This document shows, piece by piece, positions 36,853-49,700 of a DNA stretch of 64,000 bases (the stretch's first letter is position 1; the number at the start of each line of letters is the position of its first letter). Source of the DNA: Chamaea fasciata. Its lineage: Eukaryota > Chordata > Aves > Passeriformes > Sylviidae. The notes under the pieces are model-generated. The model was not told the DNA's origin. It was given only the letters and a program-made list of their open reading frames with translations, and did not search any database. Location of the stretch: NCBI GenBank assembly GCA_029207755.1, contig JARCOQ010000003.1, forward strand, positions 94,318,646 to 94,382,645, read 5' to 3'. A program made the position numbers and the translations under genes.

Positions 36853-39800
36853 GTATTTGATTATTTTATTATCCTGTTCAGGATCTGTGTCAAAAATTTT
36901 ATTAAAGGGAAGAAAATAAGGATTAACACACAAACTCAAGACATGCAGTATGTTGTAAAGTTAATTGAAATCCTTGTTCCTTTGGTTTAAGACTGGTACT
37001 AAGTACTGAATAAACAGATAATCTGGTAATTCAGATTAGCATTCTGGATTACTGGGGAAAAAATATTTCCAAAACACCATAATTATAAAATTTTCTAATC
37101 TGGGGGTTTGTGCACTGTGTGTTGTTTTCCCAGTAACCCCAAATGCAGAGCAAATTCAATCCATCCAATTTTGTAGTGATGAGCATTCAGCCCAGACCAA
37201 ACTAAAGCCATTTTCCAGGAGGTGAAAGCCCAGTGTAACTAGGCACTGAAACACAGGGTCACACAAGACGTGAGTCTCCTCCTGGGCCTCCTGGTGCCCC
37301 TGTGCAAGGTCCTGGCCCTCAGCACCAAGCAGAGTCAGCTCTGGCTCATGTCGAGGTGAGATGGGGCAGTGCTTGGATTAGCACATCTCTTGTCCTGAGC
37401 TAAACCCATCTGAGCCTGGAAGAGCAAAGTCCAGCCATTGCAGATATTCTGTGGAATGGGGGCAGCTCTCCAGGGGAAAGAGCAGGACCCTGCATCCACC
37501 AGAGCTCCTGCAATCCCAGCACTGGCTCTGGCTTCGTATGTTTCATGTGGCGCCTGGAACTGACCCTTATCTGATTTCAGCAGAGACAACATTTGCTGAA
37601 CCATTTGTGAATCACTTGACACTTGCACAGACTTGTTGAGAAACCAAAGTCATCTGCCAGACCACAGTGTTCCTGGCTTTTCTTTCCTTCCTTCTTGAGA
37701 CTGGCTGCTTCAGCCAACTGAAATTATGCGGGCATGGCAGAGGTGAAGAGATAGACTAGGATGGTGAAAAACAATTGTGTTCTTGTAGGTTTCCATGCAA
37801 AAATGAAGGCTTCCCATGTATTAGTGGAGCTACAAACAGCTCCAGTTCTCACTGGCTTCAGTCAGAGATAAGGACAGGAAGCATCAGGCAGGTTTGTTTG
37901 CTCAAGAGATACAATCACTCAAGAAATAAAAAAAACTTGCATCCTGTCAAGTTAGTCAAAGATGGCAATGCTCAGTGAACCTTCAAAAAGGGTTTTGAAA
38001 GGAGATAAATAGTGTAAAGAGCTTAACTTATTACTTAACTATCTATATTTTATTTTTAAATAATTTAAAGTGAATGAATTAATAAAATATAATTTAAAAT
38101 TTATTTAACCTTTTTAGAAGCTTAAAAGTACTGTAGATAAAATATGCACACGTTAGTTTGTTGTTGTCTTATTTGAGAGGTTATGTTTTGTTAATATTGT
38201 CTAGGCATTAGTAATGCTGAATATGTAAATGGATACAACATTCAGAGTGTGAGGCTGCATCTCTGGACTTCAGTGTCAGAGCTCTGCCTTTTTTATTTCT
38301 GTACAATTCTTTGAAAAGGCTGTCATTATGCATTAGTCGCTAAGTTGCCTTATTATGTTTTAAAGGATTTTAGAGACCAAAAAAGGATGATCAGCAAGGA
38401 TATCAGCTGGCAAAATCAGCTTCCAACTCAATGCTGCTCTACAGAGCAAGGGAAAAAAACCCACAAAATCTTTCCTCTTCTAGACAAGAAATAGAAATAA
38501 TAGGCAATGTTTTTAATGAACACTCAAATCTGTTTACACATAATTTTAAATGGTGGTACTTCCAAATCCTTCTGCTAGCAGAGCTGTTACCTAGTGACCG
38601 TCTTCTGTTTCTAGCTGGCGAGTATAAATACAGCATTACTACAGCTCACCCCTTGAAAGGCACCACATGAACACTGTGGTCTACATTTGCCCACTGCTCA
38701 CTTTCCTGACAGGGCTCACCAGCCTCCAAAGCCAGCACTGACCTCTTCTGTGAAGAATGCATTTTCCTCCATATGATCATGTTGGAAACTGGAGTGCCAT
38801 TTTTATGAACAATATTCGTCCTACTTCACGCTGATGGCCTAACAAACAGCCCGGGTGTACACTGCATAGGTTTGAAGCCTGGCTACACAGTATGGAGTTC
38901 TTTGTGGCTCAACATGAGAAATGATATCAAAACACATGGAAATGGTCAGAGGCTGTGTTCAGCATTAAGGGTTTGCTTTCTTTGCCAGCAAGACACAGCT
39001 GAGTTGCTCAGTGGAGCTCTGTGTGGCTAGAGGTAAGGAGTATTAGATTACTTGCAAAGTCATTGGACTAAAGCTTTGTGCTGGGCAAGGCTGAAATGCA
39101 TCTACCTACATAATGTGTTTGGTTTTTCATCTTACAGCACACAAGCTTCACTGTCCATTTTTTCCATTCCCTTCTCCCTCTCAGCTCTCCCCCTCTGTTA
39201 TCATTCTCCCTCACTTCCCACTATCTCTCCCTCACTGCTGTCTTTGGGCAAGCATTCAGCAGCCTGCAGGGGAGGTGGCCTCTCTAATCACATTTGTGCT
39301 AATTGGGGCCTGATGAGAGGCATTTGCTTTCCCTTCTGTGCTGATGGCTCCCCAGCTGGGGCCCTGGCTGGCTCTGCTCTTTCCCTGCATCTCGGCTGTT
39401 CCAGAAGGACAGCAGATGCCCCCTGCTCCCCCACAGAGAACAGCTGGCTGCTATCCCTGCCCTGTCATGAACCAGCTTGTGCACTGTGCCACAGAGCCAG
39501 GACTCTTGGAGTCCTCCACCACCATCCTGCTCCTCAGGAAGAGCCCCATGCTGCAAAATCATAATTTTTGCTCACAGAAAAAAAAACAGAACAGTTGTGT
39601 CCTGGTCTCAGTGTTTAAAGCAGGAACCGCCCCAAGGACACATAGCATCTCTATTGAAAAATGCACATGCCTAAGTGCAAAGATTGCTGTGAAAATGTGT
39701 TGGTTTTTATTATTTTTTTTAAACAGTACTTGACATAGCTTCTGAAGAGAGCCATATCTGATGGCTAAGGGCAAGATTGGGACCTCATGCACATAGAGCT

Positions 39801-42800
39801 CAGTTACAGGGGTAACCCATTCAAGGTTTCTATATCAGTTTTTATTCAATTAATTGGATTTTCTCCCCACTCTCTTGATCATCCCCTTTTGCTGAATTTT
39901 GGTTGGACTTCAGTGTGATGTCAGATTTCCTGGATGGGATCCTAGAGAAGTACCAGGGCACCCTATATCCCAGTTGCTGACGGGCAATCAATGGGATCTG
40001 GTCCAGCTTGGGTGGCAGGTTGGTGGATGTGCTTCCCTTGGGCTGTACTGTCTGCTGACCTCACCCAAATGTGCCCCAGAGCAGCCAGTTCTGGCATGGC
40101 TTTGCCCAAGATGGTTACAAGAAACTGACCTCCAGTCTCTTGTTTCTGATGGTCTGACAGAGCTTGTCTCTCTTTTCCTGGCTGTGGACACGTGTTTATG
40201 TGCGTGTACTGTAGAGGAAGAACATCTACAGGGCCTTTCCAGAGACTGCAGCATCATTATTCTGCTGGAAGCAGGATGTTGCCAGGGACTCCAAGCTCAC
40301 TACAGCTGCAATCCAGTTCATCCTCCAGGTGGTTTCTTCACTCCTGTTGATTAAAACATTCCTTCCTGGGGCCAGATCTAGTTTTAAAAAATCCAGGGGA
40401 AATTTGGACTTCATTGTAAGAAGTCACTGAGGTTTTGTTTTGCTTACAAGCAGAAGAATGCTAAGTTGGTGGTCTTTAGTACACAGTTTGTAGAGCAGGT
40501 TGTGGCCATTTGGTCTGTGGTCACTGAGGACACTGGCACAGAGACCCTGACAGCTCCACCTTAAACAGGGCCTGGATGCCAGCTTTCTTATGAGCCAGCA
40601 GAAACAATGTGGTTTTGTCAAGTACCAGTTCTCCTGAGCATGGGGGTTGGAAAAGAATTATGGTAAAAGAGAGAAAACTGTTATCTGAATTTTTTTTTAA
40701 TCTTAAAATATTGCAAGTGGCTTTAATTACTATATCACTTAAATCCATCAAAGGAACTGAAGTTAGAAGAAGGCACTGAACACTCCTTCTGAACAATGTT
40801 TCCTTTGAGCTATTTATTCATGCAGTGCTCTGCTGGAATGCAACCAGCAGAAACAGTATCTGATTTCTGCAAAGCCCACTTCAGGTGTATTTTGTTGTCA
40901 AGGCAGATCGGTAAACTTGCTCTTTCTGATCAGGAGCTGTGCATTTCACCTTAAATCTTCAAAACATGCCTTGTTATCTCAGGGGAGAAACCATCACTTA
41001 GTCTTTGTCCACTTCTCCATTGTGCCTGCAGTAAGCCTTCCACTCAAATGAGTTTGAAATCCTATGATCAATACATTTTTAATAACCTATTATGTATCCA
41101 TATGCACTGACTCTGTGCCTGGATTCCATTCACCTAACAGTACAAGTGGGGTTCAGCAAAGGACAAAATGTTGTGTCCCTGTGAGTGTCCCCAAGTAGGT
41201 GCCATGAGCCTAAACTGTGCCCATGGCCAGTGGAGGGGTCTAGCCAACACAATCACTCAACAGTTGTGTGGGTCACTCTACAGCCCCCATAAGTTCAGAT
41301 GCTTAGATGTAGACTTTTGCACCATTTGAACTGCCTGAGGGTCAACCCATGGGATGTCCAGATGCTGATCTGGAAGGAAATTTGTGCTCTAGAGGATATA
41401 TCCATATTTGATGGCTCCATGATGGACTTTATATGTCCTATTGTGACTCAAATGACACCAGATGCCTATGCATAGTGAACTCAGTTTCCTTGTAACATCA
41501 GCATGATAGACTTCCATATTCTAAGTGGTCTTTTTGTGTTCCCTCTCTGTTCTCCTGTTGGTTGTTGCTGGTGACACCTCTTTTATTTCAAGATCAAGCG
41601 TGTCTTGTAATACTTCTTTTACTGCATCAGAACTGCCCGGGTCATGGACTTCCGTGCTAACTACTGCAGCTTTTCCTGGGAACAGGTCTGCTCTAGGAGG
41701 GAGCACCTTGCAGAGGATGATAACTGGGTGTAGCTCAGGTGTTGTGTGGAAAAGGCTCTGGAGTCACACTCTGTCCCCACGCCACTGCCCCTGTCATCTG
41801 ACTGCTCTTTGCCCTTTAGTCAGGACTTTTGTCAGTTTTGTAATGTATCCTTGGCTGATACTGTGGCCAAGTTCACCCAGGGTGTGGCATGGGCAGGATT
41901 AGTGCACTCCTGCCTGAATTTCTAAAAAAACAATGTTCAGAGGAGGTAAATTTCAGCAAACAGCCATAATGACAGTATAGTAGCTGTTGTTTCAGGTTTT
42001 TTGTTTTGTTTTGCTTTTTACTGGATTATCTTGAGTTCAAAACAGAAGCACTGACAATTACACAGTCTTGCAGCCTATGGACTGTGTCAATATTAAAATA
42101 ATTGTCTACGTTTTTCTCTGCCGCATGTCTTTAGCTATGGCTGACCATCTTGGAAATCAATTAGTGTGTTTTTTGCTCTAAGGGTGTGCCTGCATGGGAA
42201 AGGTATTCTGTAGAAAATCTGAAAGATGTCAATTTGCAGTACCAATAGCAACATAAGGGTTTCTCCATTTGAACAGCCTTGTTCCCTTTCCTGGTCACAT
42301 CTAAACTGGTGGTCAATGGTACCTTGTTCTCCCTGTCCATGCTTGGTCAGGGCAGACATGGAACTCTTTCTGTTCTGGAAGTCACGTAAGTCCATTGCTG
42401 CAGCACTGAGCATGAACTGAGATACTGACCTGTCCTGACATGCCGTGTGAACCTTGTGCACATTTACTTCATTCATTTCCAAAATTCACTAAGCTAAATG
42501 AGACAAAAGAACTTTTTGAACAAACTGTTGACCTAATAGTCAGCACAATGTATCATTCTATACTATCTCATAAAGAGAGGTCCTAGGAGAAGATCTCCAG
42601 ACTCTGTTTCTAGAAGACCCCTGTCACTCTGCTTAGCTGTCAGTGAGATAAAGAACTACCTGCATAAAAAAACCCAAACCCCTAACAGCTGTGATTTGGG
42701 AATTCTAAAAGATCACACTCTTCCTAGGAAATCCAAGAAGACACTTTGTTCAGTGGCTATATCATAAAAATGAATGGGGTTTGAGGGCTCCTATCTAAAC

Positions 42801-43068
42801 TTTCTTCATAACCAATTCATCCACAGCTAACTGTTTTGCAGATGTGAAAAATGACTTGAGATGTTTGTTTTCCTTTGTGAGACCCTGATGGTGGATCTAA
42901 GGGAGCAGTTTGTGCTCCTGTGCCTTGGTTTGTGAAAGGCTTAGAATCTGAATCCTGCTGTTTATTCTGGTTATACATTTAGATAATGCCTTGGCAGTAC
43001 ACATGGGAGTCTGTCTTCTGTCTGTCTCCACTGTCAAGACTTAAATTTCTGCCTTCTGGTGAAAGGCG

Positions 43069-43112
<44 letters not shown>

Positions 43113-46100
43113 CAGCTGCTCACTCAGTTTGTTGATGGGACAGGTTGAAGATAAGAAACCACCTTGGATGCAGCAGGGCCGCCTGCTCATGCAGTGAGCA
43201 ATGTTTTGCCTTTTTTGATTTGCTCATCTGTCTAATAGGGCTGGGCTTTAATACAAGGATAGCTTGCAGCTGCCTGATTACACTAAGTGCACATATAGTA
43301 AATTATTATTTTATATTTGGCCTTAAGCTCAGCCTTTTTTCCCCAGGCTAGTGTGGTTCCTCATACTCCCAAAACTCTTTCAGAAGTCCACATCATACAG
43401 ACTACAATATCTTACATGGAATGCATTACATCTTGCTTCCTCGAGCTACCATTTTTTTTCCACCTTCACAATTTCTCTCTCTGTATTTTTCCATCCTGAG
43501 AAACTTTATATTAAAAAAAAAATTACAAAACTGCAATAAAAAAATAGCTGATGCTTTATGTTTGGCTACTTGTTTAGCTGAGCTTCCAGATTATGTGCTA
43601 ATGGTCCCAAAGTGCCATCAGCATAGTGTGGTGGGGTTTTTTCCCCATACTGCTCTGTTTTCAATTCTTCATAGTTCTTTGAATTTCGGTCTTCTGGTTG
43701 AGATATTTCTGTGGAAAACAGAGGATCTTTGGATAGTAAAAGGCACAGGTAATTAGTGTCTTTAAAGACATTCTGAGTGAGTACACACAAGAACGTAAAG
43801 AAAGAGTGCCAGGAGCTCTCAGTTTGCTAATTATGGCCAGGGTTAATAATGACATTCTTTGGATAGTCGATTAATCTTTTCTTTAGCTGAAGCCTAACTA
43901 GATGATAAGACCACCAAGACTCCATTTATTCTTCTTCCTACATACAAAGACAATATGTGCCTTTAAATAGTGTGCAGATACATACAAATCAGATAATGAT
44001 GTCAGATACTTAAGGATATTTTCCAGTTTCTCCTCAAAAATGATGAAAAATTGATGTATAGTATTGCCCATAATTAAGTAAGATGGAAACCATGGTGTTT
44101 TCTCTGCCAAATTCTTAGGTGAGGTACATAATGGTGGTATAAGGTTCATATAAGTGACTTGCTGTGTGGAAGTAGGAGCCTTAATTTAGTAAATACAGGA
44201 GAAGGGTGGGTTGTAGCAGCAGATGAAAATGGGTGTATTGAAATCATATGAAGGACAATACTTGGTGAGACCAAGATCAAAGTATCCCAGTATGCTCCCA
44301 CAAGTAGGGCTCCATGATGGATGCTTAACACACTCAGGAATCCATCTTGGGAATTCTGTTGTGCATCTGTGTCCCTCTGGTATAAGCACACTTGTTTTCA
44401 TTAGGGTATAGGCTGTCTGTACTGTGCTTCTCCTTAACTGCTTCATCCTGTGCTCATCATGCATCTTTCTCTAGACTGTCTAGAGGACTATTTTTAAATG
44501 AAAATTTCAGAAATTCTCCTGAACTGCACTCATGAGCCAAATTAAAACAAAAGTGGGGGAAATGCCAGCGTAAGAGCAGATGAGAAACACATGTAATAAC
44601 ATCAAAGACAAGTTTTAGGAAAAGTCTCAAAGAATGAGAAGAAGAGAATGAGAATAAAGATTGCAGAAGGCAAGGTCTTTAAGCAGTGGAATGCAGGACA
44701 GCAGGGTTTGACATTAACATAGAATTCCACCAAAATCTGGCACTTATGATGAGATGTTTTAGCCTGGGGCTTTAGTGAAACATGTATTAGTAGAGCATGA
44801 AATCTCTATGGCAGAGGTGATGTCTGTGTTTATTGGCTGTTTTGTGAGTCTGTACTACCCTTAACCAACCCAGCACTGATTTTTGGGATGTGACTGAGTA
44901 ATGGACAATGGGGTTGTAGTAGTTTACAAACAATTCATAAAAGAAAGGAGCAACAGGAGCAACACATGAAAATAACTACCTAGCTGCAGTTTATTTCCTA
45001 TAGCTACAAACAATACATATTAGAAAATACCAGTGTGTTACTTCTGCAACAACATCATAAAAGCTGAATGATTATATGAAACTGGAAATAACTTTGAAGA
45101 CAGTAAATAGAACAATAACAGTGTCTAGCAGATACAGTAATCTTAATCTTTCAATTTTTAAACTGTCTGAAATCATCAGTTTCTATACCTCCTAGATAAA
45201 AACTAGCTTAGATGACTCAAACTATATGTACATGACATAGAGCATATCTGGGAAACAGTCTATGACAACAGAAAGTATCACTGCATCTTGCTTCACTGTT
45301 TCTCAGACCTTTATACAGAATACGAAATTGTGCCAATACACAGTGATGCAAAGGTTGAGGAGTCACTGTCTTCCTGCTACTGTCTTTTACTTGTCACCTG
45401 TAGCACTTCTTCACTCTCCAAAATTGATACCATTACACAGGGAGAAAAAGGTGTTTTTATCCACTGAATAGAATGAAACTATTTTAATTAAATGGGATTT
45501 TTTTTTTTTTTAGAGGCTACAGGAACATTTATAATCTCTGCACTCATCTGAGTGTGGAAAATATCTCCAGATACACCTGTCTGCTTGGTAGGTCTCCAAA
45601 GCGAATTGTGCTAGACGGAGTATGGTTTTCTGTTTTTTCTATCTATTTTCTGATTTTCTTCTACCTAGTGGGGTATAACTTTCTGACACTTAATTGAGGT
45701 TTGGTATTATATTGAAAAATCAGACTCCAATGTCAACTGAAAATTCTCACTGCTAAAAGGTGGGTTTTTTGTACATTGGCACACCAGATGCATTGCTCTA
45801 CCACACACAAAAAATTATACCCTCACTTAAATGAGTGTGCATGCTCCAACTGTAATAGTCCTTGATATAATAATGTCCCTGAAATCACAAATGCACTTAA
45901 ATTATGTCTTGAGTATGGTCTCATTGACTTCTGCAGGGCAGTTCATGCGATAAAGTTAAATATTAGCACTTTCACAAGTTGCAGTGGTCATCAGCACGTC
46001 ATTATATACCCCCAGGAACTCTACAGCTCAGTGAGCTCAGCTGTCTTTTGCATAAATAAATAAAAGTTTCAGGATTAAGAAATGGGTTTTTTTAAGAAGG

Positions 46101-46654
46101 AGAAGGGAGAGTGACATGGCAGGAAATGTATTTTCCACCTTGACTGACAGATGCTGGAAGTGTGAAGAGTGATGGGCCTGTTACAGGGGCTCAAGGTCTG
46201 CAGTTCTGGCATGGAGCTGCTGCTCTGGTTCTGTTTCAGAGGGTCCTGTGGAGCTCTGGGAGCACAGACAGCATTGCCTGGCCCAGGAATGAGGCACCCT
46301 GCACAACTTATTGGTAACCAGGGACTGCAGCTGTATTGGGGCTGGCTTCTGTTTTGTTGGCACCTTTACTTTTGACTAGAGGTTTGAGAAGCCTGGGATT
46401 TAGCTCTGTCCTGACTTACAAGATGTAGCATCCTTTCCTTTGATGATTTCTCTGCTCTGTATTTTGCATTCCTCAATGCACAGAGTTTTAAGAAAAATTA
46501 AAGGAAGAGTCCTCCTTCTTCTCAATTATTTTGTATGGATTAATAGCAGATTCGTTTAAATTTAGGGCCAAAATCATGGCCTGATTCAGCAGGTAATTTG
46601 GGTCAGCGCAGAGTGTTGTTATGAAGCTCTTGTATAGCTTTTATATAGTGGCGG
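36853..46654. other. Long non-coding stretch
   Basis: Mostly unique AT-rich DNA with GC-richer patches at about 37250-37640, 39050-39560 and 39900-40350. Open frames in those patches show no motif. The poly(T) at 43070 is the main landmark. Confidence 0.65.
43070..43112. repeat. Uninterrupted poly(T), 43 nt
   Basis: Forty-three T residues without interruption, then CAGCTGCTCACTCAG. No LINE or SINE tail is recognisable on either side. It could be the A-tail of a minus-strand retrocopy lying to its right, but I recognise no coding similarity there. Confidence 0.95.
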
Positions 46655-46727
46655 ACTTGACTGTGCAGTGTTAATGGTTGGACTGAATCTCAAGAGTCTT
46701 TTCCAACCTAAATGCTACTAGAATTCT
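46655..46727 (+). mobile_element. CR1 3' end fragment
   Basis: TTAATGGTTGGACTGAATCT followed by AGAGTCTTTTCCAACCTAAA and a decayed terminal repeat is the sense-strand CR1 3' end (normally GGTTGGACTTGATGATC... CCAACCTAAATGATTCTATG). It is a very short 5'-truncated copy. Confidence 0.8.
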
Positions 46728-49700
46728 GCACAATCAGGCAAAAAGCAGCCACTCTGGCTTACAAAAATGTTATTATTTACTTCCAGTCAGTCTGTTTGAA
46801 AATTTGTCCTAATTGTGGTAGAGCATAAAAGAGAGTGCAAAGCTTTGTGGAGATACAGGGACAAGGCCAAAACTTTGTTGTTAAACATGGGCCAAGTAGA
46901 CTTTTTAAATGATCTTTACAATGAAAAGGAGACAGAATTCAGTGGAAGCTGATTGTTCTGCTGATGGTGATAAAGGATGTTCCACACGTCTGAACGCCTC
47001 TTATTCCAATTTATGGGTTCCTCTACCACTGTGCATTTTCTGTGTAGCCAAAGCATTATCAGGTAATTAGTTAAAATACCTAAATTTTACTTTTTGAAAG
47101 AGCAAACAAGATTCGAAACTGACATTTGAGCTGTGCATGGAATACAAACCTTGATGTGGTTTGAATAGACAGGAGTATTATTGGATGTACCCTGTTCAGT
47201 TTATTGTTTTGACAGCTTATCCCTCGGAGTCTGAATGAGTTGTAACTCTTTTATACAGAGGTTTCTTCCTTAGATGTTGCCTTCAGGGAATGAAAGATTG
47301 GTTTGTAACAGTGGATGGGGAGCTGAAGGTCTTGAGTAAATTCCGTTTACTAAAACATATTCTGGTGCTTAATCTAATCCTGGGTGAGCTCACTCACACA
47401 GCAAAGTTTAGAGAAAGAAAGGGGAAAAACCTTGGCAACTTCATTAAAATGATTGGTGGTATGTACAGGGAAAGAAGAGACAGACAAAGAAAGGTCCTGC
47501 TAGTACAAGAAGGGTAAATACTGGAGAAGATGAATCTCATTTTCAAAATAATAACTGTGTTCTGGTCAAGTATGCCCATAAATCTGTAATATAGCCTAGG
47601 AATTCAGAACTAAACCTTTTTTCTTCCTGAAATAAATTTTTGATAATAATTCCAGTGATCTTTTTAAGAATCCAATGCAGGAAAAACAGGACTGGTATGT
47701 ATTAATTTATTCAGCAAACTGAAATTGTATTTTTCATCACTCATTCAATTTATTTATTTGTAAAGATCTTTCTGACACCAATAAATTGTTATTCAGTACC
47801 ACATGTTACATTTTTTTCAGGATTGTCCACTGACCTGAAAAGAGTATGGTCTATTAAAGCGCCTGTTTGGAGGCATGATGCAAGATCTCTGCCCCTATTT
47901 CTGTTGTTTTACAGGAGACTTTGAGTTTAGTTGGTTGAGTCCTTAAAAATAAGGTACGGATTGTCTCATACTTTTCTACTAACATGGTGCATTTTTAAAA
48001 AAAAAATTTATGAGCATAATGATCATAAGAAATTCAGTGTGAGAGGGACATGGACACCATCCTTAGAAATATGCTGAATAAAAAGTACCTGTGGGAGATG
48101 TCTCTGCCTTCTCCCAGCAGCACACAGGCATGGTGTGTCTCCTGCTGAGAGTCACTCTCAGAGCCCCCACGCAGCACTGAGGCCAGCCCATGGCAGATTT
48201 GGTTGGTGGCTGTCCTGCCCAGCCTGTGTGCAGCCTCCTGCCACTGTCCTGATGTCTGCTAATTGATAGAGTCAGAGTTATACATTGCCCTGGGGAAGTT
48301 TTTAAACTACTTTTTGGTCAAATTGTAGGTGACACGGATTCTGACATATTTAGCACAAGGGGAAATGACTGCCAAGTCTCTCCAGAGGCTGCTTTGTAAT
48401 TGCTCTCACTGAAACATTGTTATTATCACTAATAAGAGGGCTGGAGCTGAGAAACAGCACTTGTGTTTGGGAGCCGGATGTGCAAGGGGAAATGGAGTAA
48501 GTAAGGAGATGTCAACGGTTGTCAGCACCCAAATTCTCCAGTGGTGAATACAGGAGATGAAATGTTAATTGCTTTCCTGGAAGATGCCTTCTAATGTGGA
48601 AATTGCTTATATGAGTATTCCATAGTCCTGCAAGCTTTATTTGAAATTCAAAACGAGCTTTTCTCATCAGTGCATACCAGCCAGAGTGACTTTTAATTTC
48701 ATGTTACCATACAGACTTCCACCAAATGTTAATAAGTGATTGTACACAGCACGGGTGTTTGAAGAAGCCACCTTAGAAAAGGTTGCAGAACCACATTGTG
48801 CTATAATTTGTATTGAGATAATGTCCTGGGATCCAAAATTAATTTGTATCTTTCCAGTTTGTTTTCTGTGTGCTTTGCATTTTAAACAACTTCTATATAC
48901 GAATCCTTCACTGCCTCAGCAGGTCACAAGTATTTAATCTCTGTGGTATGGAAGGAGAAGAGATAAAGACAGAGTGGCTGCCCAGCCGTGTGCTCACCTG
49001 CAGGTCAGGGTGCTGGTGACTGAGATGACCGGGGAGGATATTTGGAGCCGGTTGTCTTAGGGTCTGTGTAGATACCTGATGGCAGATAGTGAGATAAGGA
49101 ATTTATAGTTTGAAAGATGAGGTAAACAATGGGAAAAATAAAGAAATTCACTCCAAATGACACCAAGTGTTATGCTGTACCCACTGTGCATACCAGTGCC
49201 TTTTCAGCATCACACACACAAGAGACAGCTGGTAGTAGGGGTTGCCCTTCTTTCCCTCTTTGGTTTTCTGCCTGATGATGCCAGTAGCAAAGATTTACAG
49301 GTGTTTTGGGGTTCAGAGCCCACTACTCACACCTGGGCTGGCAAGGTTGAAAGGAGTGCAGTCAGCCATGAAAAGGAGTTTGAAAAGCGGAGGTGTCCCT
49401 GTGCCCCAGTGCCCCTTTGCCTTGTGCTCTGCAGGAGCCTCCAGGAGCCCCCAGCTCTCCTTGCCTTCCTCACTTTGCCAGCTCCTGGAGGAGCTGTTGC
49501 TACACTGAGGGCACAGCAAGACACCCCCCTCCCCTGCAACATCCCCACTCCTACAAACATCCCACGTTGCTGCAGCTTTCAAACTCGTGCTGCTTTGATG
49601 GATTAAAACCTAGTAATAATTTACTGATCCGTGAAGCCTGATATTTCATCCGGGAAATGAAAGAGACATTCACAGGATTATGCACTCCCACCATCTTATA

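Noticed and set aside
39052..39564. 170-codon plus-strand frame
   Set aside because: It lies in a GC-richer, pyrimidine-rich patch (CTCCCTC repeats) with no protein motif; overlapping frames on both strands are equally open.
39899..40354. 151-codon plus-strand frame
   Set aside because: It begins with TTG rather than ATG and shows no family similarity, so it is not a credible eukaryotic gene.
42667..42685. Telomere-like sequence (AACCCAAACCCCTAAC)
   Set aside because: Only one or two imperfect units; a true interstitial telomeric repeat would have several CCCTAA units in a row.
43105..43115. Splice acceptor after the poly(T) (T-run then CAG)
   Set aside because: It fits the acceptor pattern only because of the homopolymer; no downstream exon with coding similarity was found.
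49157..49606. 149-codon plus-strand frame
   Set aside because: Pro/Leu/Cys-rich sequence from a GC-richer patch, with competing frames on both strands and no motif.
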